Source: Acanthaster planci (Eukaryota; Echinodermata; Asteroidea; Valvatida; Acanthasteridae). Taken from it: a stretch of 64,000 nucleotides of DNA. Position 1 is the first letter of the stretch; each line of letters opens with the position of its first letter. The stretch lies in assembly GCF_001949145.1 (NCBI RefSeq), contig NW_019091418.1, forward strand, positions 128,282 through 192,281, in the 5' to 3' direction. Shown piece after piece: positions 25,296 to 37,814 of the stretch. The position numbers and the translations under genes were made by a program. Under the pieces are notes generated by a model. That model saw only the letters and a list, made by a program, of their open reading frames with translations, searched no databases and was not told the DNA's origin.

Positions 25296-25735
25296 TTTCC
25301 TTCTTTCCTAATGTATTTTACCTTTTTATCACACTCTTGTGGGTTTTATCTCTCTTTTTTGTAATTTTCATGTATTTCCGCATAATTCCTTAATGTCATA
25401 TAAGTACCAAATTTATTATCGTCATTTTCCATTATTTTTATTTCCGTCATAAGGTATTCCCCCTAAGTTAGTTTTTGGTGTTATTGTTGTTTTTTTTTTT
25501 GTCTTACATTTTGTTTTTTCTCTCTGTAAAGTTTGTTTTGTCTAGGGCTTTTCAGTACAAGCCTCCCGGCTTCTGAAAAAGCCCCCATATTGGTTTTCCC
25601 TTACTTATGTATTTCTTGTTTTGTTACTCTCTGATAATTTCTTGATTTATATATTTGTACTGTTATTGTTTACTTTAATTTCCTGATCTTCACCGATATG
25701 GAAATAAATGCCATATTGCTTGCTTGCTTGCTTGA
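24880..25735 (+). mobile_element. 5'-truncated non-LTR retrotransposon (LINE), 3' end
   Basis: The frame read from about 24880 encodes the C-terminal end of a LINE reverse-transcriptase protein (listed separately). It is followed by a 3' untranslated region of about 440 bp that includes TTTTCAGTACAAGCCTCCCG and GGAAATAAATGCCATATTG, and ends in a (TTGC)n tail at about 25714-25735. This organisation fits CR1/L2/Jockey-type elements, but the clade cannot be fixed from the fragment. It lies in sense orientation in the proposed intron 1, about 150 bp after the MITE copy 2. The 5' boundary is approximate. Confidence 0.85.
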
Positions 25736-28700
25736 ACTGGGTTCTATATGTTGATGGTCTTAATCGATACAGCTGGACTGCTCAGTGTATGTTAATCTGA
25801 AAGTGCACCGTGTTAATGGATAACATTTCGTGACACATCTTCAGTTTGATTTCTTAGCTGCACTCCACGCATGAGGGCTCGGTTAATAACGGATTTCAAC
25901 TTTGAAACTACTCGAACGGTAGTCGTCTGCACATTACACATCACTGTTTCACGTGGTTTATACCGCTTGATCGGTAATGTACCCACAACGTCGCACAATG
26001 CGGAATGCACATGCAGTAAAAATGCATTTCGCCAACTGATGGCGAAATTGGGTTGCCCTATGGGTGAGCACACTACCCACAATTCGATTGCCTCGGAGGT
26101 AGGTGAAGTGAGGGGACGCTCATGACCCACACAGGAAAGATCAAACCCCCTGTTCTGCATTACGAATTGATGTCAGGCCCGCGCGATCAGCGTTCGACTG
26201 GGCACCTGCGAGCGCTCCCTCACCTTCACCGACCGCTTGCGCTTAAATTGGATCCATTCGGACCCGAGCCCCGAAGGGGAAATTTTTCATCATTGCTTGC
26301 AGCGGACCCAGGCCCTTATCGCGCTCCAGGTAAAGGCTCCAGGAAATGTTTCATTTGGGCTTCGCTAATACACCATTGAAATGGCCTTCCTCCTAGTGGG
26401 CACGGGGGTCGGAAACCAGCGTTTCCCGTTTTTATGTCGAGTTAAATACCCTGCAATGTGCCGTTAATGGATATAATTTTTGCAGTGGGTTCAGGGCACC
26501 AGCTTTGTGTCAGAGGTCATCAGATGTGTGAATTTTCCCAGATGGACGCGTGATGTCTCCTTTCAGTTCCTGCTTATTGTCTTAGATTTTGTGGGATACC
26601 AACCAATTTAAAGGCAAAGGTCACATATGTAACGCGGTTAGCTTGCACGGTAAATATCCTCGAAGAACAACATCAATAATTGTGGCAACTCTGCAGTTGT
26701 GTGCAATTATACAGAAGTCGTTAAATGACCACAGTTTTCTGTGTTGAAAGAGACAATCCAATTGGCTATACAAAGTCACACATTTTCCTTCCGCGTTGTA
26801 ATCAAATTAAACATTATCCCAAGATGTCCCCAAAAGGGACGAGAAGTTACCAAAAAGACAGGAAACCTAGTTTTAACGAGATGATTATTTTTTACAAGCT
26901 TTTTTTTTCCAACGAGCTGTTAGAGTTTGCAGTACATTTTGGAACTGCCACAGTGAAGGACAAACCAGGATTTTAAAACGAGATCGATGAAACAGGGAAC
27001 TCATTCCTTCTTTTGATGGAGCCGTTAACAAGATGCAGTAGTGTCAGGTTATTGAATAAATAATGCGAAGAAGAGTCCGCGGTGTCCTTCCGTTTGAAGC
27101 GGCACCTGCCGGAGGGCTGCGGCGGGCAATATTGCAACCAAGTGCCCATCACGCAAGTCGCCTGTCACCGCCTCACCTGTCCGTCCTCAGAATGACGGCA
27201 ATAGGAGTCGACTGGGGGAAAATTCGTTCATGGGGAAACTGGGAATGTCGGAGGAGCGTTTAAGGATAATAACGTGCGAGGACATCATGCAGCTATGTAT
27301 AATGCACTGCACTGGTTATACACAGAGCGTAAAAGGCCTGAACACTCATCACGAGAAGAAACAGAAGACAGAAGGGGAACTAAGCGGTTTACGAACAAGC
27401 AGACGCGAAGGGAGAACCATCCGATTGAGCAATCAACCATCCATCTGATCAGCCAAACAACTCAAAAGTGCCATTTTAACTTTGCATTCTTAATCATTCC
27501 AATTGACATGTAAGAAGGATTTCCAGCTTTAGAGGGAGCTGTCAACAGTGCCATGAATTCACAAGTACATTTTTTTCCGTTTATTCTTCAAGAAAACTAT
27601 TCTAGCGAAGCAAAAAGTTCCTCGATTTCCCGTACAGCTGCGCTTCAAACGCGGGATCCTGCCGTACCTGCTTCAGCCAGATACATGCAATAAAATATTT
27701 ATCGTCGTGTGCATTGTGTTTAAGTTGAAGAATTCCGGAAAACATCAGATTAGCACCGTTGATTAAAGCGGCATTCAGAGCTGATGGGATATCAAGGCGC
27801 GATGCCTACGGGGAGTTCGGCATCGAACACCTGTCTTGATAGCTACCGTCGGCCAAACGGTTAGGAGCGCATTGTCCAGGCACCATCGCGAACGACAACT
27901 CTACAAACAATCGCAATGTTACTCCACCTCAAAGAATGCAGTTCTGCCTGGAAACAAAATGGTTCTCTCGAGCAGTCAGTATCCGCCATATTGGCAACCG
28001 TGGATTCTCCTAAAGGGCAACGGGTCTTTCTCGTTCCTATCACCTCCGTTTTCTTGAAGGAACGAAATTGGTCTAAGATTAATCGTCTTCTTCAAATTGC
28101 TATTTTGAAACGAATTAAATTACATTTTCTTATAGTGAAAAATGGTGAAGTGCTGTTGACGAAATGTATTGATATCTGCGATGCTTGCTAAGTTTGGATT
28201 TCTCTTTCCGGCATCGAGCTTGTATAGATAAATTTCACCAAAGAAAATTCAGAATCTGTGTTATTTTGCATGCAGTGTTATTTGGCTGAATAGTTTTAAA
28301 AACAAATAAATATTGACATTTATATTCACCAAACAGCGGGGAAATTCTGGGCGACAGCCATGTTGGATACAGTAAAAGACCAACTGTGCAGGAAGGTCGC
28401 CACCACTGTTGGCATCATGTTTGGTCTATCCATTCAGCAGGAACAAAGGAGGGCGTGTTTTGAAATGAAATTGATTGTATTTTAGTACTCATGCACCGCA
28501 TAGGTGCGCAAGTGACTTTGTGCGCGTATGACGCGGAACACGCTGAGTATGCGCAACGATTTTAGTCTAGATTATGTGGTCTTCGCGTGCACGCCGAACA
28601 CGTGCTAGAAAACGGTTAAAACTTAGTACCATCTGTCTTTCTTTCGCCGGTGAGGGTGCACTTCTGCTCAGGGCGGATAATGCTATGCAACATTTTTGCA

Positions 28701-29880
28701 GAGTCGATGTACGCGAACAAATGAGGCTTATGATTTGGCAGCCGTCAAAGATGTTTTGATATTGAATACAGGCAAGCGATTCCAATGCATTCCGATTACA
28801 GCCTTTATAAGTTTTGTTTCGACCCCGACCTTTAGTGGTCGACTGAGGGGATTTCCCTAGTTAGTGCACAGTACCAGGATAATCAGGATGACTTATTGAC
28901 ATAGCTTTGTTTTAATATAACGACAAAAACAGCGTTGGTCGGGAAATCTGCCACTTTTGTCAAGTCATATGACATCCCGATTTTGTGCTGCCTTCAAACA
29001 ATAAACACCGGCAGTGGTAATCTAAAGTGTTGTTTTTCTCTGTCTAGAACAACTCAATGTCCTTGCCAAGCTGATTCAAGGACAATGCTAATCTAGTGAC
29101 TCTGATTGCAGCCTGTATTTTTTCCCAGCTGCATTCGGAAGTTTTCCTGCAAGCCAGAGACGAAAATATCACACGGGCGGTCGGGTCGTAATCGAGACTT
29201 AATTGTCCCGTAATTTGGCCCAATTTTCTCTGAACTGTTTTTGTCTATCTCCTTAACTGCGGCCGCGGCTAATTATAGAAACGAGGGATGTTCGTTAACA
29301 AGAGCAGGGAAACGGCCCTCGACCGGTGCTAATTCGGCTAGTTGCATAACGACTCCACCACTGAAATTTTTGCGTGCTTTGGAGGGAGAGGCCGACAGGC
29401 GAATTGTCTTAAGTGGAAGTCTTCTGTCATTCGTCAGACTAATTGGAAACTGTTTGTGACGGGAGGGAACACGGTTGTTGTTTATTTGGGGAGTTTTGAC
29501 ATATCCAAGGAGTTGACCTGGGACTGATGCATCTTATTGCTCAAAGTGATTGCTTTGAATGATTGGACTACTGAATACTAGACTTCCTGTACTATCGTCG
29601 AACGGCAGGTGTATTGCGGTATGGCTTCATTGTGATTAACATTCGTGCACTTGTTAAGATTAACTAAAAATACGTAATGTCCTTGTAAACGAGAACCTGT
29701 TGGTATTCCTATCTGCTTTTAAACTGCCACGTTGATACAGAATGGTGCTTACAGTTTTGGCCTCGTCTAAAGCCAAAGTTTAAATGTACTAAGTTTATAT
29801 TTCATTAGTGCTGATAAGTTCTTTGAAAGTGGCGTGTGCGTCATCGTGGACTTGGTTTCTGCGAAGAACTGAGCTTAATA

Positions 29881-29918
29881 TTATAAGGTATAAGGTATTA
29901 TAAGGTATTATAAGGTAA
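29881..29918 (+). repeat. Short tandem repeat, unit TATTATAAGG-like
   Basis: The motif TTATAAGGTA recurs three to four times in tandem with a 10-bp main period. One unit is shortened to TAAGGTA. Confidence 0.85.
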
Positions 29919-30636
29919 CGTATCTCTGATGGCATGCCTTTCCTTCAACATGGAAAGCGTCTAATGCTACAAAGTAATTCACCATTTTCATTAGTATTTT
30001 CCGAAATAAAACATTTATGTTTTGGTTTCAAAACATTACTTTGACCATACATAACCGGCTGGGGTCGTTAGGGGGAAACAAGCCCGAAAGTGTGGCCGTG
30101 TACCTGGAGTTCTGTAGCGGGCACTGCAGCACTAAGTTCGCGCCTCGTTAAGATGCTAATAACACTGGCATCCTGTTATTGCCATAACCGTTGGCCGCTC
30201 AATCATTAAGCCCCTAGTTTTTACTCCGAGTGAAGTGACCGCGACTCGATTTTTGTCGGGGGTGATTTACGGCATGGGTATTATTTTTGCTCCCCTTTTT
30301 TTTGGGGGGGGGCAAGGTAGTAGCGATGTTCTTGTTAGCAGCTCCTCCAAAATTGAACCAAAATGTGCGGTGGATATTGAGGTGTTTTTCCCCCCGAGTG
30401 TTATGCTTCGCTTTGTGGCCACCCGGGCTTGCAAACAAGCCCGGCCAGACCCTAGAGGTGATGTGTGCAATCTCCCTAATTCCTGCCGTCCCAGTATTCA
30501 GCAAAATGATGGCAGGGGATACAAAAAAACATTTCCGAGTCTCAGTTCTCTTCGTTGCCCTGGTGTTGAGGAGGAAAGTCGTTTAGGTCCAGGGCAGGTT
30601 GTGAGCTGGAAGAGAAATCGTTAGACTGTATGCATG

Positions 30637-30720
30637 CAAGGGCGGATCCAGGATTTTTTCCAGGGGGGGTTAGGCATTTTTTTGTGTTCGTACGTGGGGG
30701 GTGTTTAACATATGTAGTTA
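30637..30720 (+). repeat. Possible end of a GGCGGATCCAGGA-type MITE
   Basis: It begins AAGGGCGGATCCAGGA and is followed by TTTTTTCC and a G run, a tip style common among invertebrate DNA-element remnants. The opposite terminal repeat is not found nearby, so the extent is uncertain. Confidence 0.35.
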
Positions 30721-31612
30721 TCGCTGTTGGCGAAGCCGTTTAAATTTTGTCTTTTGTCCTTACACGCAAAATAAAAACCGTGGTTTATGTTTTTAGGGGT
30801 CTTCTAACCTTTACGGCTTGGGGGTGTTCTTCATTGCAACCTTATGCTTCATGTTTCTTATGCTTGTGATTTCTGAATTCTCTCTGGAAGTTGCATTAAA
30901 ATGCCATGTCCATGTATCAGTATAGGGCTAACTGTCACAGTCGCTTTCCTGACAAATTTGAAAGTCAACCCGGATGATTATATTTTCTCAACGAAGCTCT
31001 CGCGTAGAGCAGATTTTCGTACGTCAGTTGATACAATCACTGTTGGCACGCTTCAGTCCTAATGAAGGAACGGTAAGCATTAGCACTGATAACACAAGTT
31101 CGGAAACCCACTGATCACAAGACCATGATGTGTAGAGTCGTGTCTGCGGTCGCATTGCTACCAAGAGTTTATCGATCCACTTTGAATACAAATCCACGCA
31201 TTTTAGTGACAGCGCCACCACTGCTGCGACCAGAGACGAATCCAGCGACGTTGCAGTGGATGGTCCTCAATGAGTGAATGGGCCCCTTGTAATGGTGGAA
31301 ACAAATGTGTCCTGTTTTGTAAGGAGTGACTGTCACGTAACAGTGGCTCCGTGGACAGCTGTCACAACGCTTACCACCATTAGTAATGGAAAGTGCAAAG
31401 GACTTGTGATGGCGTTACCATGGTTACCAAATTTGTAAACTCTATGCACACAGTTTCTCTACGATGTTTGTTACGAGATGCGATCCATCATTGTCTTTGG
31501 TTTTGCCTCATCAGTCCGTCAAACCCCAGCAGATAACGCAAAGGATCCAGGGTCGTTTTTACTTCCAGTGTCCCTTCTTCCATATTTCTCTGTAGACTAT
31601 TAACATGAACTC

Positions 31613-31635
31613 TTTTTTTTTTTTTTTTTTTTTTT
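31613..31635 (+). repeat. Poly(T) run of 23
   Basis: Homopolymer of 23 T. It could be the reverse-strand poly(A) of a retrotransposed sequence, but no matching element is recognised beside it. Confidence 0.95.
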
Positions 31636-34600
31636 GCTTACATTGTCCGGCTTTCCAGTCCGTTCATTCGACACATTAAACGTCCATACTATCTCAGTGG
31701 CATTTTACCCTTTGAAGGAACCCACGGCCCCTTGGACATGGGGTTGGAAACATCACTGTGGTGGTTTACATGTATTTATCAACATAGTAGTCGGGTTCCC
31801 TTTCACATGTAGTCGCAAGTTACAGGATGAACACTGGTCGAAGACTGCTACGTCTCAGCTCATTTGAATACCTTCAAATCTGAGACAAACACGTGACCGT
31901 CGCGTTTAAGAGATTTAAACGCCATGAGGCAGCAGACACAACGGTCGCGTTCCAAGTGTTCTCTCGGTTGTGGAACTCACGTGTTCTTTAAACTGCGAGG
32001 ATCGATTCGCTTTCAGTGACCAAACTTTCTCACGCCAGAGGAAACTGTTCAGTATCTCCAACATCCCACGAACAATTTTACCGTTTTATTGCCTTTGGCG
32101 CCATATTGTTTCTCTTTTCCAGTATGGCGTTTTATTCGCCCTTAAAAAGGCTACAACTCAACGTTGGGCCTACGTTATCTGACATGCCTTCAACAATCGG
32201 ACTCGGGCGTCGATCGATGAGCAGCACCCAGCGTCGTGGTTCGCGCCCGTAACCCAAGCTCTAAGCTTGCATCGTTTGCACCTGGTTCACCGTAAGCAAA
32301 TGCCGTTGGAATTGTCATGCTGATGACAATGTGTTAGGCTGCTATTTCGCACACGCTGCTGGACTTGCGCTCAATTGGCAAGCACTTTCAAGGGAGGAAC
32401 TGACTCTCATATTTCAGAATTCCACAGAAATAGAGTAAAAGAATTCTTGACATGATAGAAGACAATTTTTAGGTACAACTCGTAATGTATGTCATTTTGT
32501 TGCCTCTGGAAAGAGTCGGCAGCGGGAAGCGTTGTCTATGTTTCAAACACTTGCTACACACAAACTATTGTGAAAGAATCCTTGTGAGATGTTGGAAACC
32601 AATCCGTTGGTGATGCTGAATTTGGAAATTTTGCTGCGTGATGAAACTTATCAAAGATTCTTGAATTGTATTATAGCTGTTAATGGTCAAGTTAAAAAAA
32701 GTAAGAACAAACACCAAGGTTTGTTAAGAGCTAATCACATGAATGAAGAAAACTCCGTGTAGGCCTACCTGTCAACACTCCCCTGTAATGACGGCTGATA
32801 TAAATACGTCTGCTTTTCAAACCATTTCCCTTCGAAATGGAAACCAAGAAAGAAAAACACCCTCAAACATCTTTACCATTTCTAAATCCAAAATGACATC
32901 ATAGTTTCGTGGCTTCGGATGAAATAAAGTTAATGTCACCCGACGTGAACTGATTATCAAGCTCTGCAATTTGCTAACTCATGTAACTGACAGAAGGAAT
33001 CAAGTGCTTTCTGACAGCGTCTTTTAATCGTCATGTGGATCAGGTTGACGTTAATGAAACAAGTTTTTGTTGTTGTTTTTTAGGCACACGATAATCTTCG
33101 TTGGTAGGAGTGACTTATCCTGGTCTTGGGTTGTGGGACAGGGATTTTTATTTATTTGCTTGTTTGATTGAAATTCCTTTTCTCATTCGTAAAAAGAAGT
33201 TTCAGTTCCTTCAAAGTCCTAAAAAGTAACATGTCTGCCGAGGGGCGCAGAAGCTCGCCCCAGGGAACGCTAACGATCAATGTCCCTCTTAACCACCATC
33301 TGCAAAGGGTCTTGGAGCTTGCCGCATCTTGGGTATAGGTCCTTTACAATGAAGCCATTATCGTTCCCAATTCTCAACGATTCAAGTTCTATAATTTGTT
33401 AGGCGATACCGATGCAGAGATAGATACGATGTCAGATAGGAACTCGAAGGCCTTTCATGTTTCTTGCTGACACGAAATCTTGTTGTGTATCACCACAGAG
33501 CTGTGTTTTTATAGCTCCATAGTATCACAGAAGTCGGGATGATACTCAAAACAGAGTTTCAGTAACGCCAAGAAAAAGTTCCCGTAGTTCGTGCGGCATT
33601 ATGAGACCTCAAAGATGGCAGATTGAAGGGATTGTAAAAGGTCGACGTCAAGGGTAAAAGACCTATATAATCATCCTATAGGACCATCAGATGCACTGGT
33701 CGCTAGCGTTGGTCTATGAGAAGAGGCTCATGGGCTATGGGTTGACTGCTGCCACTACTTGGTTTGATCTCAATACCTGCAGATAAAAAAGTTATAGAGT
33801 GCCCTGGAGAATAAAATTTGATTATCCCAGCAAGGCCAACAAAATTCAATAAGTAAAACGGGAAAACTGTTTGACATTTACAAGTGACACAACGCGGTCT
33901 CGCACAGCCTGCAAATCTGTTGTGAGACTTCACCCAGGACTTGTAGGAAGTTGCTAATGAAAGGTTTCGACCGCCATCTTGGACGGGCCCCAACAGGCGC
34001 CGCCGATGTTTTCAACGAAAGACGGGGCCATAGGCTGAACAACTTCCGTAACTGGGTTGTTGGTGCAAATTGGCTTATACACGCTGGCGTACGTGTGGGC
34101 TTTACCAACACAACCTTCGCGTTCGAAATCGCAACAACATAATTTGACGTTTGCATTGGAGGTACTGAAAGACTAAAACTAGACTGAATGAAATCAAATC
34201 AGTTGTAATAAGGAGGCGTTCTTGGAATTGCAGCTTTTTCTGAAGTTTGCTGACGAATTCACGGTATTTCTTCCTTGTGATAGTTTCACATAAGATTCAG
34301 GCCTTGGAAATCGAAAGCAGCTATGGGACTCTGTCTCTGAAGAATTTTGATTTATCAGGTGTTTGTTTCTTTCAACACCAGGCGTAATTTACTTCTGAAA
34401 CATTCTCTTGCATCACTAGCGGACCACTTTTCAGTTTCAAAATTGTATTCTGTGATGATCATCCAATTTCCCGGTCTTGGTTTAAAACTAATCGTTCGCA
34501 AGTGTGCTGAAGCTTCTATTTGCAATAGTGCTTTGTGAGGTAATTGAATGATGTGATGCCTCGAGGTTCGCTCACTTGGGACAGGTTATAATTACTTTTC

Positions 34601-37019
34601 AATTAGAACACATCGTGATGTTTGATGACCAGGCTTGAATCAAGTCTACGGGCGTCATGGTTATCGTCATCGTTCACCTCTGTGTCTCTGAACCGGAAAG
34701 GAGCGCACTCCGACTCCCTTATGGTGGGCATCGAAGTCAAAATAACTTGTTGATATTTGAACGGGGGCATCAATCCGGGGCATAATCCGTTGCATTTGGC
34801 TCACTTCCTTCCCCCTGCCAACTTGTTTGTTCTTGTTATGAAGACTCAGGTTTCAGGCCGACGAAAGACACGCTGCCCGTGGCTTGTGTCTGTCGGGCGC
34901 GTGGTCACTCGCCCGGGCATGTACTTGTACACGGGGAGGGTTTTTGGGCGTGCGCCCTCTTCATTCGCGATGCCCTTATTGCCCTCCCTAATGAAGAAAA
35001 CCTCCTCGACTGACCACCCCCCCTGAGATGTTAATGCCCCTCTGTACCCCACATTGAAAGAAGAAGACACAACAAAGAGCGTGAGAGACAGAAAATCACA
35101 TCACTTCGTGATTTTTTTTTTTTCAGTTTATTCACCGAGTCTATGATAAGTCAAACTTGTACATGTTTGACAGCATAGAGGGATTGCATAGCTGCCATCT
35201 TGCAGGCCAGTGCTTTTTTTCCACTGGGTATGTACAAGGAGGTCTTCCTTTGGGAAAAAAAAGACTGCACGCAATATGACTACCGCGCAAAACCTTCATA
35301 CACATAAATCCACACATGTAAATGTCTCCCCACTATAACAGCACATGAGTTAAGAGCAGGTTTGTGTTGTCACAATTTTGGTCGGTCTATTTGCGAAAAG
35401 CAGTGACAGTACAGTGTGTGCCCGCTTGATCGTTTCCTCAAAGGTGTTGGGTTACAGTGCAGCAGCTTTGACATGCAAGCTTTCTCTTTCAAATACGAGT
35501 TGAAAACAAAGAAACTTAGAAGTTGCCGTGGGTTTCAAAATTAACCAGAAATAGTACTCTGCTTTTGACCTGTACGTGCATGTAATTCCAAACAGTCTCA
35601 TGTCCTCCGCACACCAAAATATTGAGAAATAATCTTATTATTTACATGACGAGCGTGAATTGTTTCTAAAAAGACTATTCCATATATCGCTATAGTGGGT
35701 ACAGTAAATTGTACCTACTCAAAATGCTAATAAATCTTCCTTTCTATCAAAAGCCTCCAACCTGTCATGTTACCTAATCAGTCTCGGCTGCGGAGGCAGA
35801 AGTAGTCCATCAAACGCTTGTCTATCAACTGTCAGAGGCGCGCTACAAACATAATATGATCAAAGCATAGAGCAAAGATTAAGTAGGCATGCATCTAGCC
35901 ACGTCCGATTTAGCCCAAATACGTTAATGCTTGTTTATTGTATACGTAGTACTGTTTAGGTCAGTTTCTGTTTTGTTCTCTACGTGTAAAGTTTGGGAAG
36001 ATTATGTGCATGAAATTGATTGCGAAAATATACCCCCCCCCCATATCACTCTTTAAAACGACCGCATGGCCGGGCTAGCACCCCAAGCTACGGATGCCTG
36101 GGCGAACCCCAAGACGGAGGGGGCAGGAAACTCGCTTTGACAAGCGCGACTCCCCCAATGCTGGGGCTGTGCATCTAATCCTCCTTGAGCCCACTCTAGT
36201 GGATTCCCATCAGGAGGGTGTGGGGACAACCACATGCCTATGTTGTCAGCTGGTGTCATGTCAGATAGATGGGCACGCCAACACACTGATGCGAGGCACG
36301 TCTGCTCCGTTACAACGACAAACTAATGGCGCCGAGATTTGTCCATTTGCCTTTCACTTGGCATTCATGTTTTTCAGTTTCTCATTTTTGTTTAAGGAAC
36401 CAGATGAGTTGAAATTTGTGTGATACGCTTTCTGCAACTTCCATATTAATTAAGCATTGGCGAGGGTTAAAGAAAGTATGGGGTCTCCTACAATAGTTGT
36501 CTGTCAATAGTTTGATGCGACCTGAGCGATCCAACATCAGTAAAGACTATCCAGTAGTAACAAATCTGGTTCATATTATACGAGTTATTTTCGTGGAGTA
36601 TTTTTTTTCTGGCACAAATTTTATCCCCACCTAAACACTTTAGTTCTGAAGCTCTTACATCAGGTCATCGATCATCACTCCTTCGTCACTGTATTTCATA
36701 CTCGGTGGGGCAACTCTAAATGATGGAAGCAGTTGTATTTTTTTCGCAATCATTCAAATCTGTGAGATTTGTGAGAAGGAATAGAACACTGACTGCAACT
36801 CCTGCATAGTGTTTCCCATTGTAAAGGTGCAGTGATGTCATTTTTGTGCCCACAGCGAAACCCGTGAAGTTATTAATGTGTACAGTATGATAAGAAACAC
36901 AAGCAGTGTGATAAATATCCCGTATTGCAGTGGAACGTCCCACAAGACGATTATCGTAGACAGTCGCGTCGCAATAAACCGAAATCGCCGCAGGACTGGC
37001 GCGCAGTCGTAGCATCAGT

Positions 37020-37380
37020 CCTCGCGCGATATCGCCTTGCTACGTCCATTCCCTGATCAACGTAGGCCCTACCTCTTGTGCTGAACTGGAGACAGGAAAC
37101 GGTGACGGACCCTCTTTACGTCGGACGCGGAGTGGACGGTTAGCCGCCCACAGCAAGAGCCGGCTGGAAACGTCGTGGGGGAAAAGCACCGACTAGACAG
37201 TCGAGGGAGGGGCGGTCAGCCCCGGTCGGGCGGGCAGGGGGAAACACGGAGAATTATGCCGCCGTGCTACGGGCAACCATGTACCAAGTCTACCCCTCCC
37301 CCGTCCGGCGGTTCTCGTGTGTCTACCATCCGGGTGTGGCTGGGCGTCTACCGCCGCTTCCTTACCGATGCCTAAATGCG
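37020..37380. other. CpG-rich island-like stretch in intron 1
   Basis: The stretch is dense in CpG and G+C compared with its AT-rich surroundings. It includes GAGGGGCGG, a GC-box-like Sp/KLF motif near 37206, and several CCGCC and GGCGG motifs. It contains an open frame (37175-37375) of low-complexity, Arg/Gly/Pro-rich composition that matches no family I know. It could be an alternative promoter of the ERG-like gene, an enhancer or an unrelated exon. Confidence 0.35.
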
Positions 37381-37624
37381 TGTCTGTACACGGAGGTTAG
37401 TGCCACATCTATGGGGATTTCGTAATTTCACCTGCAGCGGTCTTCAACCAAAGATGGTCAGACCAAGCAGACAGCAAACGCCCTTTCAGTTCTGTGATTT
37501 CGTCATGTATTTTATTAGCCTCCACATTTGAGTGTCCTACCTACATGCTGCTATGTACTAGTAATCAATAAACATATCAGATAATGTAGGCATTTCTTGT
37601 CCTAGTTTTATCGTAATCGTAGTG

Positions 37625-37814
37625 CAGTGGCGTAGCTAGGGGAGGGGGTCCTGGGCCCCCACAAATTCGCGCCCCCCCCTGAAAAAACGGAGCAATGGAT
37701 ATTGAACAAGGCCTAACAAAAACTTGCCTCCCACCACTCAGGGGAAGTCGGTGCCCCCCATAAAATGCTGCTGTCCCTTTATACCCCACTAGTAAAATCC
37801 TAGCTACGCCATTG
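37625..37814 (-). repeat. hAT-like MITE, complete copy, 190 bp
   Basis: The ends are CAGTGGCGTAGCTAGG and, reading the reverse complement from the right, CAATGGCGTAGCTAGG. This makes 16-bp terminal inverted repeats with one mismatch. The eight bases outside each end, TCGTAGTG and CCGTAGTA, agree at six positions, which fits a decayed 8-bp hAT target-site duplication. The interior has G/C runs and no coding capacity. It is related to the truncated copy at 10558-10713, in opposite orientation. Confidence 0.85.
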
